Shown: positions 16,334 to 25,173 of the stretch, one piece after another
Position numbering within the stretch: position 1 is the first letter of the stretch
How the letters are laid out: each line of letters opens with the position of its first letter
Assembly: GCF_014174475.1 (NCBI RefSeq)
Contig: NZ_JACJUD010000002.1
Span: 422,422 to 486,421, forward strand
From: Aquipseudomonas ullengensis
GTDB taxonomy: Bacteria > Pseudomonadota > Gammaproteobacteria > Pseudomonadales > Pseudomonadaceae
DNA length: 64,000 nt
Reading direction: 5' to 3'
Notes under the pieces: model-generated
The model's database searches: none
The model's input: the letters and a program-made list of their open reading frames with translations, nothing else
What the model was told of the DNA's origin: nothing
Made by a program: the position numbers and the translations under genes

Positions 16334-17017
16334 TTACCGATCTTCGAAGACATTATTTTCCTGTTTTTTCGGGTTTATTTGCTTACCTGTTTCGGTTGCA
16401 TCAGCTTCTTCATAGAGTTCAGCGTCTTCTATTTCTGTATATATGTCGTTGAGTTCGTTTGCGTCATATGATTCGTATGACTCATTCGTTTCATCTGTCT
16501 GGTATTGCTCTGCGGGTCTGGGCGCTGCATCAAGTGCGCGCCGTTCGTCACGGTAAAGTCGAATGCCGCCTGAGTTTATTTTTGTTGCTAGTGGTGCATA
16601 CCAGCAGCGCTGCCCGCTTAAGATGGTTCCGTCCCCATCGACCTGAAGTAGGCATGTAATTATTCCGAGGCGAGATCTGTCGGTGTGCCGGAAGGTAAGA
16701 GTTATAAATCTGGTTTCAAGGCAGCCGCTGACGTCAAATGTTCTAATTGATTCAATGTGAAAGTGATTGTTGGAGCTGATCCATTGGAGGGTAGCTTTTC
16801 CACTGAGTTTCTCGCAGTTTTGCTTTAGCTCCAGTAATAGCTTTTGGCTGGAGTTAATGTGGTGCCATGTGCCATTTATGTGGATTCCTCTATACATAAA
16901 TTGGCGGTATAGGGGTAGGAGGATATTTATAATTATGCTTTTTGTTATTAGAAGTACAGCTGAGGTTAATAGGCCAGCAACAATTCCCAATATGATGCTC
17001 TCTGTGACGTTCTGCAT
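16334..17017 (-). CDS. AT-rich orphan: membrane-anchored protein with beta-rich domain and acidic tail
   Basis: 227 residues. One long hydrophobic segment (about 6-38, IILGIVAGLLTSAVLLITKS) is followed by RGIHINGTWHH and alternating strands (KATLQWIS, HIESIRTFDVSGCLE, RFITLTFRHTDRSRLGIITC, LLQVDGDGTILSGQRCWYAP) that suggest a small beta-barrel or sandwich (about 45-160). The last 60 residues are an acidic Tyr/Glu/Asp/Asn tail. Base composition is clearly lower in GC than its neighbours and codon use differs (many ATT, AAT, TTT), indicating horizontal transfer. The TM-plus-beta-barrel layout recalls CBASS Cap15-type effectors, but no nucleotidyltransferase is nearby, so that is only a structural guess. 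Confidence 0.65.
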   Translation of the reverse strand: MQNVTESIILGIVAGLLTSAVLLITKSIIINILLPLYRQFMYRGIHINGTWHHINSSQKLLLELKQNCEKLSGKATLQWISSNNHFHIESIRTFDVSGCLETRFITLTFRHTDRSRLGIITCLLQVDGDGTILSGQRCWYAPLATKINSGGIRLYRDERRALDAAPRPAEQYQTDETNESYESYDANELNDIYTEIEDAELYEEADATETGKQINPKKQENNVFEDR

Positions 17018-17080
17018 GCTGGTTCCATTGGTAAGTTGGTGATGCTGTGCGGTGGGCTGACTCTGGTTGCTCTTGCAATA

Positions 17081-17107
17081 AAAAGCCCCGCACTAGGCGG
17101 GGCTTTT
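17081..17107. terminator. Rho-independent terminator (nrdB, bidirectional)
   Basis: AAAAGCCCCGC, a short loop and GCGGGGCTTTT form a GC-rich hairpin flanked by A and T runs. Reading leftwards it follows nrdB and ends in a U-run (TTTTTATT). Confidence 0.9.
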
Positions 17108-17182
17108 AGTTTCTCTCGCTACCCCGAACATCCATTCTCGGCAAAGCGTTTCTAATCTGTCCTAGTGGTCTTGACCCAGGAA

Positions 17183-18427
17183 TCAATCCCAGCTCAACGC
17201 CCCACCAGTCTGATACTCAATAACCCGCGTCTCGAAGAAGTTCTTCTCTTTCTTCAGGTCCATGATCTCCGACATCCACGGGAACGGGTTGGAAGTACCT
17301 GGGTACTCTTCTTTCAGGCCGATCTGGGTCAGACGACGGTTGGCGATGAACTTGAGGTAGTCCTCCATCATCGCCGCGTTCATGCCCAGTACGCCGCGCG
17401 GCATGGTGTCACGCGCGTATTCGATTTCCAGTTGGGTGCCCTGCAGGATCATCTGGGTCGCTTCGTCCTTCATCGCGGCGTCCCACAGGTGCGGGTTCTC
17501 GATCTTGATCTGGTTGATCACGTCGATGCCGAAGTTCAGGTGCATGGATTCGTCGCGCAGGATGTACTGGAACTGCTCGGCAGTGCCGGTCATCTTGTTG
17601 CGGCGGCCCATGGAGAGGATCTGGGTGAAGCCGCAGTAGAAGAAGATGCCTTCCAGTACGCAGTAGTAGGCAATCAGGTTGCGCAGGAACTGGCGGTCGG
17701 TGTCCGGGGTGCCGGTTTCGAACTTCGGATCGGAGATCGAACGGGTGTACTTGAGGCCCCAGGAGGCCTTCTTCGCCACGCTCGGGATCTCGTGGTACAT
17801 GTTGAAGATCTCGCCTTCATCCATGCCCAGCGACTCGATGCAGTACTGGTAGGCGTGGGTGTGGATCGCCTCTTCGAAGGCCTGGCGCAGGATGTACTGG
17901 CGGCACTCGGGGTTGGTGATCAGGCGGTACACGGCCAGCACCAGGTTGTTGGCAACCAGGCTGTCGGCGGTGGAGAAGAAGCCGAGGTTGCGCATGACGA
18001 TGCGGCGTTCGTCTTCGCTGAGGCCGTCTTTGCTCTTCCACAGAGCAATGTCGGCGTTCATGTTCACTTCCTGCGGCATCCAGTGGTTGGCGCAACCATC
18101 CAGATACTTCTGCCAGGCCCAGTCGTACTTGAAGGGTACGAGCTGGTTGAGGTCGGCGCGGGCGTTGATCATCTGCTTGTCGCCGACGTGTACGCGGGCG
18201 CTGGTGCCGGCCAGGTCGTCGAGGCCTTCCTGGATGTCCAGGTCGTTCAGGGCTTTCTTGGCGCGAGCGATGGCGTCGGAGTCGTTGGCGTCTACGGCGC
18301 GGGCTTCCTGTACGGAACCGGCGGCTTCGTCGTCGAGCTTGTCGATAGCGGCGCCAACTACAGCGGCGGCGGGTGCGGCAGCAGCTTCTGCGCCGTCTTC
18401 CTTATCGAATTCGTCCCAGCTGAGCAT
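17183..18427 (-). CDS. nrdB: Class Ia ribonucleoside-diphosphate reductase, beta subunit
   Basis: 414 residues. The diiron and radical site is complete: the Asp ligand in [21 protein letters not shown] (Glu and His ligands plus the radical Tyr), [10 protein letters not shown] (Glu) and [10 protein letters not shown] (Glu and His). The C-terminal GGALSWD is the tail that docks on NrdA. NrdB supplies the tyrosyl radical for NDP reduction. An Ala/Asp-rich N-terminal extension of about 85 residues is normal for the Pseudomonas protein. The ATG at 18427 ([11 protein letters not shown]) has AGGAG at ideal spacing; the longer start MTKQETT is less likely. It lies downstream of nrdA with a 390-bp gap. 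Confidence 0.95.
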   Translation of the reverse strand: MLSWDEFDKEDGAEAAAAPAAAVVGAAIDKLDDEAAGSVQEARAVDANDSDAIARAKKALNDLDIQEGLDDLAGTSARVHVGDKQMINARADLNQLVPFKYDWAWQKYLDGCANHWMPQEVNMNADIALWKSKDGLSEDERRIVMRNLGFFSTADSLVANNLVLAVYRLITNPECRQYILRQAFEEAIHTHAYQYCIESLGMDEGEIFNMYHEIPSVAKKASWGLKYTRSISDPKFETGTPDTDRQFLRNLIAYYCVLEGIFFYCGFTQILSMGRRNKMTGTAEQFQYILRDESMHLNFGIDVINQIKIENPHLWDAAMKDEATQMILQGTQLEIEYARDTMPRGVLGMNAAMMEDYLKFIANRRLTQIGLKEEYPGTSNPFPWMSEIMDLKKEKNFFETRVIEYQTGGALSWD

Positions 18428-18599
18428 GGTGGTCTCCTGCTTGGTCATCGGGCCGGGTTGTGTGCGGCCTGTATGAGTATCCAGTGGTTCTGATTATGTT
18501 CCGTTGCGGTGTGCGCGCAAGGCTAAAACGCTGCCGCCTGTCTGGGCGGCGCCCCGCACCGATGGGCTGGTGTGGGGGAGTGTGCGTGGGTTGGGTTTG

Positions 18600-18640
18600 A
18601 CCCCTCACCCTAGCCCTCTCCCCAGAGGGGAGAGGGGACT
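18600..18640. repeat. CCTCACCCTAGCCCTCTCCCC repeat, single copy
   Basis: CCCCTCACCCTAGCCCTCTC is followed by CCCAGAGGGGAGAGGGG, a member of the palindromic family also at 24909-25016, 29423-29449 and 61742-62068. It sits in the nrdA-nrdB gap. Confidence 0.8.
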
Positions 18641-18707
18641 AGAAGCAGTCCGTGTCGCTTGTGGCTTTTACCTAAGAACAACACGCAGCAAGCGCGAAAC
18701 TGAGCGA

Positions 18708-18803
18708 GTGAGCGCTAGGCGCCTGGCAGGTTGGAGCCCCTGAGCGTACGTCTGTACGTGATGGGGTCCGACCTGTCAGGCAACGACGCGGGCGCCGCTC
18801 AGC
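18708..18803. repeat. Large imperfect hairpin between nrdA and nrdB
   Basis: Left arm GCCTGGCAGGTTGGAGCCCC (18721-18740) pairs with GGGGTCCGACCTGTCAGGC (18763-18781) with a few single mismatches. The interior GAGCGTACG/TGTACGTGA pairs again, and the outer GAGCG..GGCGCC / GGCGCCGCTC extends the stem. The total is about 95 nt. Being just downstream of the nrdA stop and upstream of nrdB, it could attenuate or process the nrdAB transcript, or be a remnant mobile repeat. Confidence 0.7.
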
Positions 18804-18818
18804 TTCGTGCGTGCCTGC

Positions 18819-21701
18819 TTACTGACAAGCTTCGCAGTCGGGTTGGTCGATGGCGCACGCCTTTGGTACCGGGGCCGGACCGGCCGGTGCTGCGGAGAAG
18901 CCTTCGTCACCACCGCTGGATACTGCGTTCAGCTTGCCGGTGTTGATGGTCGACTTCTCGGTGCTGGTCGCGGCCAGGGCACGGAGGTAGTAGGTGGTTT
19001 TCAGGCCACGGTACCAAGCCATGCGGTAGGTCACGTCGAGCTTCTTGCCCGAGGCGCCGGCGATGTACAGGTTCAGCGACTGAGCCTGGTCGATCCACTT
19101 CTGGCGACGGCTGGCGGCGTCGACGATCCACTTGGTTTCCACTTCGAAGGCAGTGGCGTACAGGTCTTTGAGGTCCTGCGGGATGCGCTCGATCTGCTGC
19201 ACGGAACCGTCGTAGTACTTCAGGTCGTTGACCATGACCGAGTCCCACAGGCCGCGGGCTTTGAGGTCGCGAACCAGGTAGGGGTTGATCACGGTGAATT
19301 CGCCGGAGAGGTTCGATTTCACGTACAGGTTCTGGTAGGTCGGTTCGATCGACTGCGATACGCCGGTGATGTTAGCGATGGTGGCGGTCGGTGCGATGGC
19401 CATGATGTTCGAGTTGCGGATGCCTTTCTGCACACGGGCACGTACCGGGGCCCAGTCCAGGGACTCGGTCAGGTCAACGTCGATGTACTTCTGGCCGCGC
19501 GCTTCGATGAGGATCTGCTGCGAGTCCAGCGGCAGTACGCCCTTGCTCCACAGCGAGCCCTGGAAGGTCTCGTAGGCGCCACGCTCGTCGGCCAGGTCAC
19601 AGGAGGCCTGGATGGCGAAGTAGCTGATGGCTTCCATGGACTTGTCGGCGAAGTCGACAGCGGCATCGGAACCGTACGGGATGTGCTGCAGGTACAGCGC
19701 GTCCTGGAAGCCCATGATGCCCAGGCCCACCGGGCGGTGCTTGAAGTTGGAGTTCTTCGCCTGCGGCACGCTGTAGTAGTTGATGTCGATAACGTTATCG
19801 AGCATGCGCACTGCAGTGTTGACGGTGCGTTGCAGCTTGGCGGTGTCCAGCTTGCCGTCGACGATGTGGTTCGGCAGGTTCACGGAACCCAGGTTGCACA
19901 CGGCGATTTCGTCGGCGTTGGTGTTCAGGGTGATCTCGGTGCACAGGTTCGAGCTGTGGACCACGCCCACGTGCTGCTGCGGGCTGCGCAGGTTGCACGG
20001 GTCTTTGAAGGTCAGCCATGGGTGGCCGGTTTCGAACAGCATGGAGAGCATCTTGCGCCACAGGTCTTTGGCGGCGATGGTCTTGTGCAGTTTGATCTTG
20101 CCGTAGCCGGCCATGGCTTCGTAGTACTCGTAGCGCTCTTCGAAGGCCTTGCCGGTCAGGTCGTGCAGGTCGGGCACTTCGGACGGGCTGAACAGGGTCC
20201 ACGGGCCGTCGTCGAACACGCGCTTCATGAACAGGTCCGGAATCCAGTTGGCGGTGTTCATGTCGTGGGTGCGGCGACGGTCGTCACCGGTGTTCTTGCG
20301 CAGCTCGATGAACTCTTCGATGTCCATGTGCCAGGTTTCCAGGTAGGCACACACGGCGCCTTTGCGCTTGCCGCCCTGGTTAACTGCAACAGCGGTGTCG
20401 TTGACCACTTTGAGGAAGGGCACGACGCCTTGCGACTTGCCGTTGGTGCCTTTGATGTAGGCGCCGAGTGCGCGCACCGGGGTCCAGTCGTTGCCCAGGC
20501 CGCCCGCGAATTTGCTCAGCATGGCGTTGTCGTGGATGGCGTTGTAGATGCCCGACAGGTCATCCGGCACGGTGGTCAGGTAGCACGAGGACAGCTGCGG
20601 ACGCAGGGTGCCGGCGTTGAACAGGGTCGGCGTCGAGGCCATGTAGTCGAAGGACGACAGCAGGTTGTAGAACTCGATGGCGCGGTCTTCTTTCTGCTTC
20701 TCTTCGATGGCCAGGCCCATGGCCACGCGCATGAAGAACACTTGCGGCAGTTCGAAGCGGATGCCGTCCTTGTGGATGAAGTAGCGGTCGTACAGGGTCT
20801 GCAGGCCCAGGTAGGTGAACTGCTGGTCGCGCTCGTGGTTGATCGCCTTGCCCAGTTTTTCCAGGTCGAAGGTGGCCAGTACCGGGTTCAGCAGTTCGAA
20901 CTCGATACCCTTGGCGATGTAGGCCGGCAGGGCCTTGGCGTACAGGTCGGCCATCTCGTGGTGAGTGGCGCTGTCGGCCACTTGCAGGAAGCCCAGGCCT
21001 TCGGCGCGCAGGGTGTCCATCAGCAGGCGAGCGGTGACGTAGGAGTAGTTCGGCTCACGCTCGACCAGGGTGCGGGCGGTCATCACCAGGGCGGTGTTGA
21101 CGTCGTTCTCGGCCACGCCGTCGTACAGGTTCTTCAGGGTTTCGCTCTGGATCAGCCCGCCATCGACTTCGGCCAGGCCTTCGCAGGCCTCGGTGATGAT
21201 GGTTTGCAGGCGGCCCATGTCCAGCGGCTGCACAGTGCCGTCGGCGCGGGTGATGCGGATGCTCGGGTGCGGCTGGGCGACGTCGCTGGTAGCGGTGTCG
21301 GTCTTGCGCGCCTGGGAGCGGGATTCGCGGTAGATCACGTAGTCGCGGGCAACTTTCTGCTCGCCGGCGCGCATCAGGGACAGTTCGACCTGGTCCTGGA
21401 TCTCTTCGATGTGGATGGTGCCGCCGGACGGCATGCGACGCTTGAAGGTGGCGCTGACCTGCTCGGTCAGGCGCGCAACGGTCTCATGGATGCGCGACGA
21501 GGCGGCAGCGGTGCCGCCTTCAACTGCGAGGAACGCCTTGGTGATGGCCACGGTGATCTTGTCGTCGGTGTATGGCACGACAGTGCCATTACGCTTGATC
21601 ACACGAAGCTGACCGGGGGCAGTGGCGGCCAGATCCTGGGTGGATTCGGCAGCCTGCGGCGCCACGGCCTGCGGGTTCTCGCGAGTTGTGTCGGTGTGCA
21701 T
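18819..21701 (-). CDS. nrdA: Class Ia ribonucleoside-diphosphate reductase, alpha subunit
   Basis: 960 residues, longer than E. coli NrdA (761) because it carries two N-terminal ATP-cone domains (about 30-120, QLRVIKRNGTVVPYTDDKI; and about 147-235, SIRITRADGTVQPLDMGRL), as in P. aeruginosa. Active-site elements: LSSCYL and AVCNLGSVNL (redox Cys pair), SNLCTEITLN (Asn, thiyl Cys, Glu), the radical-path Tyr near TYQNLYVKS, and the C-terminal CEAC shuttle pair. It makes dNDPs together with NrdB. The ATG at 21701 has GGAGG-like spacing. The long upstream region carries candidate NrdR and DnaA sites. Confidence 0.95.
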   Translation of the reverse strand: MHTDTTRENPQAVAPQAAESTQDLAATAPGQLRVIKRNGTVVPYTDDKITVAITKAFLAVEGGTAAASSRIHETVARLTEQVSATFKRRMPSGGTIHIEEIQDQVELSLMRAGEQKVARDYVIYRESRSQARKTDTATSDVAQPHPSIRITRADGTVQPLDMGRLQTIITEACEGLAEVDGGLIQSETLKNLYDGVAENDVNTALVMTARTLVEREPNYSYVTARLLMDTLRAEGLGFLQVADSATHHEMADLYAKALPAYIAKGIEFELLNPVLATFDLEKLGKAINHERDQQFTYLGLQTLYDRYFIHKDGIRFELPQVFFMRVAMGLAIEEKQKEDRAIEFYNLLSSFDYMASTPTLFNAGTLRPQLSSCYLTTVPDDLSGIYNAIHDNAMLSKFAGGLGNDWTPVRALGAYIKGTNGKSQGVVPFLKVVNDTAVAVNQGGKRKGAVCAYLETWHMDIEEFIELRKNTGDDRRRTHDMNTANWIPDLFMKRVFDDGPWTLFSPSEVPDLHDLTGKAFEERYEYYEAMAGYGKIKLHKTIAAKDLWRKMLSMLFETGHPWLTFKDPCNLRSPQQHVGVVHSSNLCTEITLNTNADEIAVCNLGSVNLPNHIVDGKLDTAKLQRTVNTAVRMLDNVIDINYYSVPQAKNSNFKHRPVGLGIMGFQDALYLQHIPYGSDAAVDFADKSMEAISYFAIQASCDLADERGAYETFQGSLWSKGVLPLDSQQILIEARGQKYIDVDLTESLDWAPVRARVQKGIRNSNIMAIAPTATIANITGVSQSIEPTYQNLYVKSNLSGEFTVINPYLVRDLKARGLWDSVMVNDLKYYDGSVQQIERIPQDLKDLYATAFEVETKWIVDAASRRQKWIDQAQSLNLYIAGASGKKLDVTYRMAWYRGLKTTYYLRALAATSTEKSTINTGKLNAVSSGGDEGFSAAPAGPAPVPKACAIDQPDCEACQ

Positions 21702-22090
21702 GGAGGTCTCCGTGTTCTTGCTTTAATTAGTTGGACGCTTGGCTGTTGAGTGCCGCGACGTACCGCCGTTCATTCCATTTCAACAACGCCACACGGACAG
21801 CGGTAAGGCTGGGCGCGCGGGACTTGCAAACTTGGCTGGGAAGGTACGACTAAGCGCCTTCCTGGCTCTTGAAGTCTTGTGCCGGGGGTTAGGCCGTCAC
21901 TACTAGATGTTGTGGTGCTTCCCCAAGGGGAGGGCACTATGGGCAAGGCCTCGTCGCTCTACTGGCGGTATAGGGGCTTACCCGGAAGCGGTGGAGCTGA
22001 AACGTCTTTTTTAGCCGCCATCTGCACTTTTTCAGTTCAAGGTGTGGACTGTTTTAGGGCAAATGTGCTTGTGTCGATTTCGGTGTAAAA
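21702..22090. other. Long nrdA leader/upstream region, no gene seen
   Basis: About 390 nt separate the nrdA start from the candidate NrdR boxes. No open frame here has a credible ribosome binding site plus protein-like composition. A transcript starting near the boxes would have an unusually long 5' leader; alternatively an additional promoter lies closer to the gene. I see no B12 or other riboswitch signature. Confidence 0.4.
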
Positions 22091-22136
22091 ACCCAACATG
22101 TAGGTGTTTGTCGCGATGGGGATACAAGATAGTGCG
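22089..22136 (-). promoter_or_regulatory. Candidate pair of NrdR boxes upstream of nrdA
   Basis: CCCAACATGTAGGTG (centre near 22097.5) and GATACAAGATAGTGC (centre near 22128.5) both resemble the NrdR consensus ACACWATATAKTGT. Their centres are 31 bp apart, the three-turn spacing expected for NrdR pairs. NrdR represses ribonucleotide reductase genes when dATP is plentiful. Confidence 0.5.
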
Positions 22137-22174
22137 GTGATCCGGCGAAGGCAAGCCGATAAAACGTGATCGCC

Positions 22175-22183
22175 TGTGGATAA
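22175..22183 (-). promoter_or_regulatory. Perfect DnaA box (TGTGGATAA) upstream of nrdA
   Basis: TGTGGATAA is the exact complement of the consensus TTATCCACA. E. coli nrdAB is regulated by DnaA through such boxes. The site is about 475 bp upstream of nrdA, just beyond the candidate NrdR boxes, and could link dNTP synthesis to replication. Confidence 0.5.
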
Positions 22184-22314
22184 ATCTGTGGGTTACTTTG
22201 GGGTAAGTTTCGCCAAGCCCCGCGATTACTGGGATCGTCCCATCTATACCGCTGGTCGACACGGCCCAGGCTTTTTTTCTGGTTGCAAAACAGACTTTTT
22301 AGTCAACCCGCTAA

Positions 22315-22329
22315 ACACAATATGTAGGT
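22315..22329. promoter_or_regulatory. Third NrdR-like box, near rstA
   Basis: ACACAATATGTAGGT is the best single match to the NrdR half-consensus in this region. A partner at exactly 31-32 bp is not clear (GTGGTATATGCAGG lies about 35 bp away). It may serve nrdA or the divergent rstA gene. Confidence 0.35.
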
Positions 22330-22490
22330 TTTTTCTGTGGCGCCTTGGCGTGGTATATGCAGGCGCGCCGCCGCTTTTTTTGCCAGGGCGGGTGGCTATG
22401 GCCATGCACAGCCGCAATAGCGCCTTTGCCTGGATTGCGTTGCTACAATGCCGGCCTGTTGAGTGGGTGTGAACGGCATGCGGAGGGTGT

Positions 22491-23210
22491 GTGGAGCAAG
22501 AAGCCTGGCAAATCCTGATCGTCGAAGATGACCAGCGACTGGCCGAACTGACCCAGGAATACCTGCAGGGCAACGGCCTCAAGGTGGCCATCGAATCCGA
22601 TGGGGCCAAGGCGGCGGCACGCATCCTCAAGGAGCAACCGGACCTGGTGGTGCTCGACCTGATGCTGCCCGGCGAAGATGGCCTGTCCATCTGCCGCAAG
22701 GTGCGCGGGCGTTACGATGGGCCGATCCTGATGCTGACTGCGCGTACCGACGACATGGACGAAGTGCTCGGCCTGGAAATGGGCGCCGACGACTATGTGT
22801 GCAAGCCGGTGCGCCCGCGCGTGCTGCTGGCGCGCATCCGCGCCCTGCTGCGCCGTAGCGAAGGCGCCGAGGTGCCGGTGGAGAACCAGCGCCGCCTGCA
22901 GTTCGGCGCCCTGGTGATCGACAGCGCCATGCGCGAAGCCTGGCTGCGCGAGCAGGGCATCGAGCTGACCAGCGCCGAATTCGACCTGCTCTGGCTGTTG
23001 GCTTCCAACGCCGGGCGAATTCTTTCCCGCGAGGAAATCTTCACCGCCCTGCGCGGCATCGAATACGACGGCCAGGACCGCTCCATCGACGTGCGCATCT
23101 CGCGCATCCGCCCGAAGATTGGTGACGACCCGGAACACCCGCGCCTGATCAAGACCGTGCGCAGCAAGGGTTACCTGTTCGTGGCCGAGGCGGCCGAAGC
23201 CCTGCAATGA
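22491..23210 (+). CDS. rstA: OmpR-family response regulator, RstA-like
   Basis: 239 residues. The receiver domain (8-120) has acidic residues at ILIVEDD, phospho-acceptor Asp56 in LVVLDLMLPGEDG and Lys in VCKPVRP. The winged-helix domain (about 140-235) contains ELTSAEFDLLWLLASNAGRI and the recognition region DVRISRIRPKIGDD. It starts at a GTG (22491) after CGGAGGG. It overlaps the sensor kinase gene by 4 nt (ATGA) and sits beside nrdA as in P. aeruginosa. The regulon is not evident. Confidence 0.88.
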   Translation: MEQEAWQILIVEDDQRLAELTQEYLQGNGLKVAIESDGAKAAARILKEQPDLVVLDLMLPGEDGLSICRKVRGRYDGPILMLTARTDDMDEVLGLEMGADDYVCKPVRPRVLLARIRALLRRSEGAEVPVENQRRLQFGALVIDSAMREAWLREQGIELTSAEFDLLWLLASNAGRILSREEIFTALRGIEYDGQDRSIDVRISRIRPKIGDDPEHPRLIKTVRSKGYLFVAEAAEALQ

Positions 23211-24826
23211 ACTCGATCTTCCTGCGCATCTATGGCGGCATCATCGCCGCCCTGGTGTTGGTGGCGCTGCTCGGTGTGGGTGCGCTGCAGCTGACCAACG
23301 ACCTGCGCAGCGACCAGTACCGCGAGCAACTGGCGCGCGGCACCTTCCGCCTGATGGCCGACACCATGCAGCACATGGAGGAGGTAGACCGGCGTCGAGC
23401 GCTGGTGACCTGGAGCCGCCTGCTGGGCGTACCGCTGGCGCTGGAGCCGCTCAATGGCGAGCCACTGGATGGTCGGGCTCAGACCCGCCTGCTACGTGGC
23501 CAGGTGTTGGTGGAGCAAACCGGGCCTCACGCGGCACGGGTCTACAGCCTGGCCGACAAGGAGCAGCGCCTGGTGCTGACCGCCGAGGTCGAGCAGATCA
23601 GCGAGCAACTGGCGCGGGCCACCGTGTTCCTGTTGATGGACGAGCTGGTGCGCTACCCCATCGTCGAGCAACCCAAGCGCCTGGCGGCGCTGAAAGAAGC
23701 CAAGCGCTTCGGCTTCGACTTGCGCCTGGTGACGCTGGAAAAGGTCGACCTGGACGAAGACCAGCGGCGCCGGGTGGATGAGGGCGACACGGTGCTGGCG
23801 CTGGGCAAGGAGGGCGAGTCGATCCGCGTGATCGCCGGCATGGTCGGCACGCCCTGGGTGCTGGAGGTCGGGCCGATCTACCAGATGAACCCTTATCCCA
23901 CCGAGTTGCTGGTACTGATCGGGGCGCTGGGCCTGAGCCTGACGGGCTTGATCCTCTATCTATTGGTGCGGCGTCTGGAGCGGCGCCTGCTGGGCCTGGA
24001 AAGCGCCGCCTCGCGCTTGGCCGTGGGGCAACTGGATGCGCGCGCGCCGACCCAGGGCGCCGACTCGGTGGGGCGCCTGGCGTCCACCTTCAACGCCATG
24101 GCCGAACAGTTGCAACGTCTGCTCAATGTGCAGCGCGAGATGGTCCGGGCCGTGTCCCATGAGCTGCGCACGCCGGTGGCGCGCCTGCGCTTCGGCCTGG
24201 AGATGATCGGCGATGCGCAAACCGACCAGGCCCGGCGCAAGTACATGGACGGCATGGATGGCGACATCCAGGAACTGGACAAGCTGGTCGACGAGATGCT
24301 GGTCTACGCCCGCCTGGAGCAGGGTTCGCCGGAGCTGAACTACCAGCGCGTGGACCTGCGCGCGTTGATCATCCAGGTGATTGGCGAGCTGGCGCCGTTG
24401 CGCGCTGACGTGCAGGTCGAGCGCGGCCAGTCGCGCGAGGCCAGCGATGGCAGCGGCGCCTGGGTCGAGGCCGAGCCGCGTTACCTGCATCGCGCCTTGC
24501 AGAACCTGCTGAGCAATGCCCTGCGCCACGCCGACTCACGGGTGCGGCTGTCCTTTCATATCGGCCACCAGCGCTGCCGGGTGGATGTCGAGGATGACGG
24601 TCCCGGTGTGCCTGAGGATGCCTGGGAGCGGATTTTCACGCCGTTCCTGCGCCTGGACGACAGCCGCACCCGGGCTTCGGGCGGGCACGGCCTGGGCCTG
24701 TCGATCGTGCGGCGGATCATCTACTGGCACGCCGGCCGCGCCCACGTCGGGCGCAGTTCGACCCTGGGCGGGGCAAAGTTCAGCCTGATCTGGCCGCGTG
24801 AGCAGCCGGAGGATAAGTCGCTCTAG
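23207..24826 (+). CDS. rstB: Sensor histidine kinase, RstB-like
   Basis: 539 residues. TM1 (about 7-27) and TM2 (about 235-255) flank a periplasmic domain of about 200 residues. HAMP (about 256-308) is followed by the H-box VRAVSHELRTPVARLRFGLE, the N-box LQNLLSNALRHADSRV, and the D/G boxes VEDDGPGVP and GGHGLGLSIVRRII. The N-terminus NSIFLRIYGGIIAALVLVAL recalls E. coli RstB. It is translationally coupled to the response regulator by an ATGA overlap and should phosphorylate it. The signal sensed is unknown for this protein. Confidence 0.9.
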   Translation: MNSIFLRIYGGIIAALVLVALLGVGALQLTNDLRSDQYREQLARGTFRLMADTMQHMEEVDRRRALVTWSRLLGVPLALEPLNGEPLDGRAQTRLLRGQVLVEQTGPHAARVYSLADKEQRLVLTAEVEQISEQLARATVFLLMDELVRYPIVEQPKRLAALKEAKRFGFDLRLVTLEKVDLDEDQRRRVDEGDTVLALGKEGESIRVIAGMVGTPWVLEVGPIYQMNPYPTELLVLIGALGLSLTGLILYLLVRRLERRLLGLESAASRLAVGQLDARAPTQGADSVGRLASTFNAMAEQLQRLLNVQREMVRAVSHELRTPVARLRFGLEMIGDAQTDQARRKYMDGMDGDIQELDKLVDEMLVYARLEQGSPELNYQRVDLRALIIQVIGELAPLRADVQVERGQSREASDGSGAWVEAEPRYLHRALQNLLSNALRHADSRVRLSFHIGHQRCRVDVEDDGPGVPEDAWERIFTPFLRLDDSRTRASGGHGLGLSIVRRIIYWHAGRAHVGRSSTLGGAKFSLIWPREQPEDKSL

Positions 24827-25173
24827 GGGCTGGCGTGCCAGGGCTTTGCCTGCCGTGTTGTCTGGGCGCGCTACCTATTGGCTGAACTCCAGCTGCTCTG
24901 CTTTTATTCCCTCTCCCCTTTGGGGAGAGGGTTAGGGTGAGGGGGCGAAGATTCAGGCTTGCACTTAGACCATGCCCCCTCACCCCCAGCCCCTCTCCCC
25001 AGAGGGGCGAGGGGAGCTAGAGCGCACGGCGCTGCCTGATACACCGCCGCCGCACCTGCCTCTGCACTACCCTACGACCGTTCGGCGCTCTTCATCAAAC
25101 TGTCACCGAACTGTGGCAGCGCGCCCGTACAAACATCCGCAGACTCGCGCTTCACTGGGGTTCTGCGTTCTGG
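24827..25173. repeat. Intergenic region with an inverted pair of CCCTCTCCCC repeats
   Basis: CCCTCTCCCCTTTGGGGAGA GGGTTAGGGTGAGG (24909-24944) faces CCCTCACCCCCAGCCCCTCT CCCCAGAGGGGCGAGGGG (24976-25016). Together they can form one long cruciform and probably end the rstAB transcript. No gene is seen in the remainder. Confidence 0.8.

Noticed and set aside
18807..21749. A 980-codon open frame on the plus strand, antisense to nrdA
   Set aside because: It mirrors nrdA almost base for base in a GC-rich gene. Its composition (Val/Gly/His/Gln repeats) is typical of antisense shadows, and the minus-strand protein has complete catalytic motifs.
21702..22490. Possible riboswitch or second gene in the long nrdA upstream gap
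   Set aside because: No cobalamin-box or other known aptamer motif was seen, and the short frames there have no start signals. Only protein-binding sites are supported.
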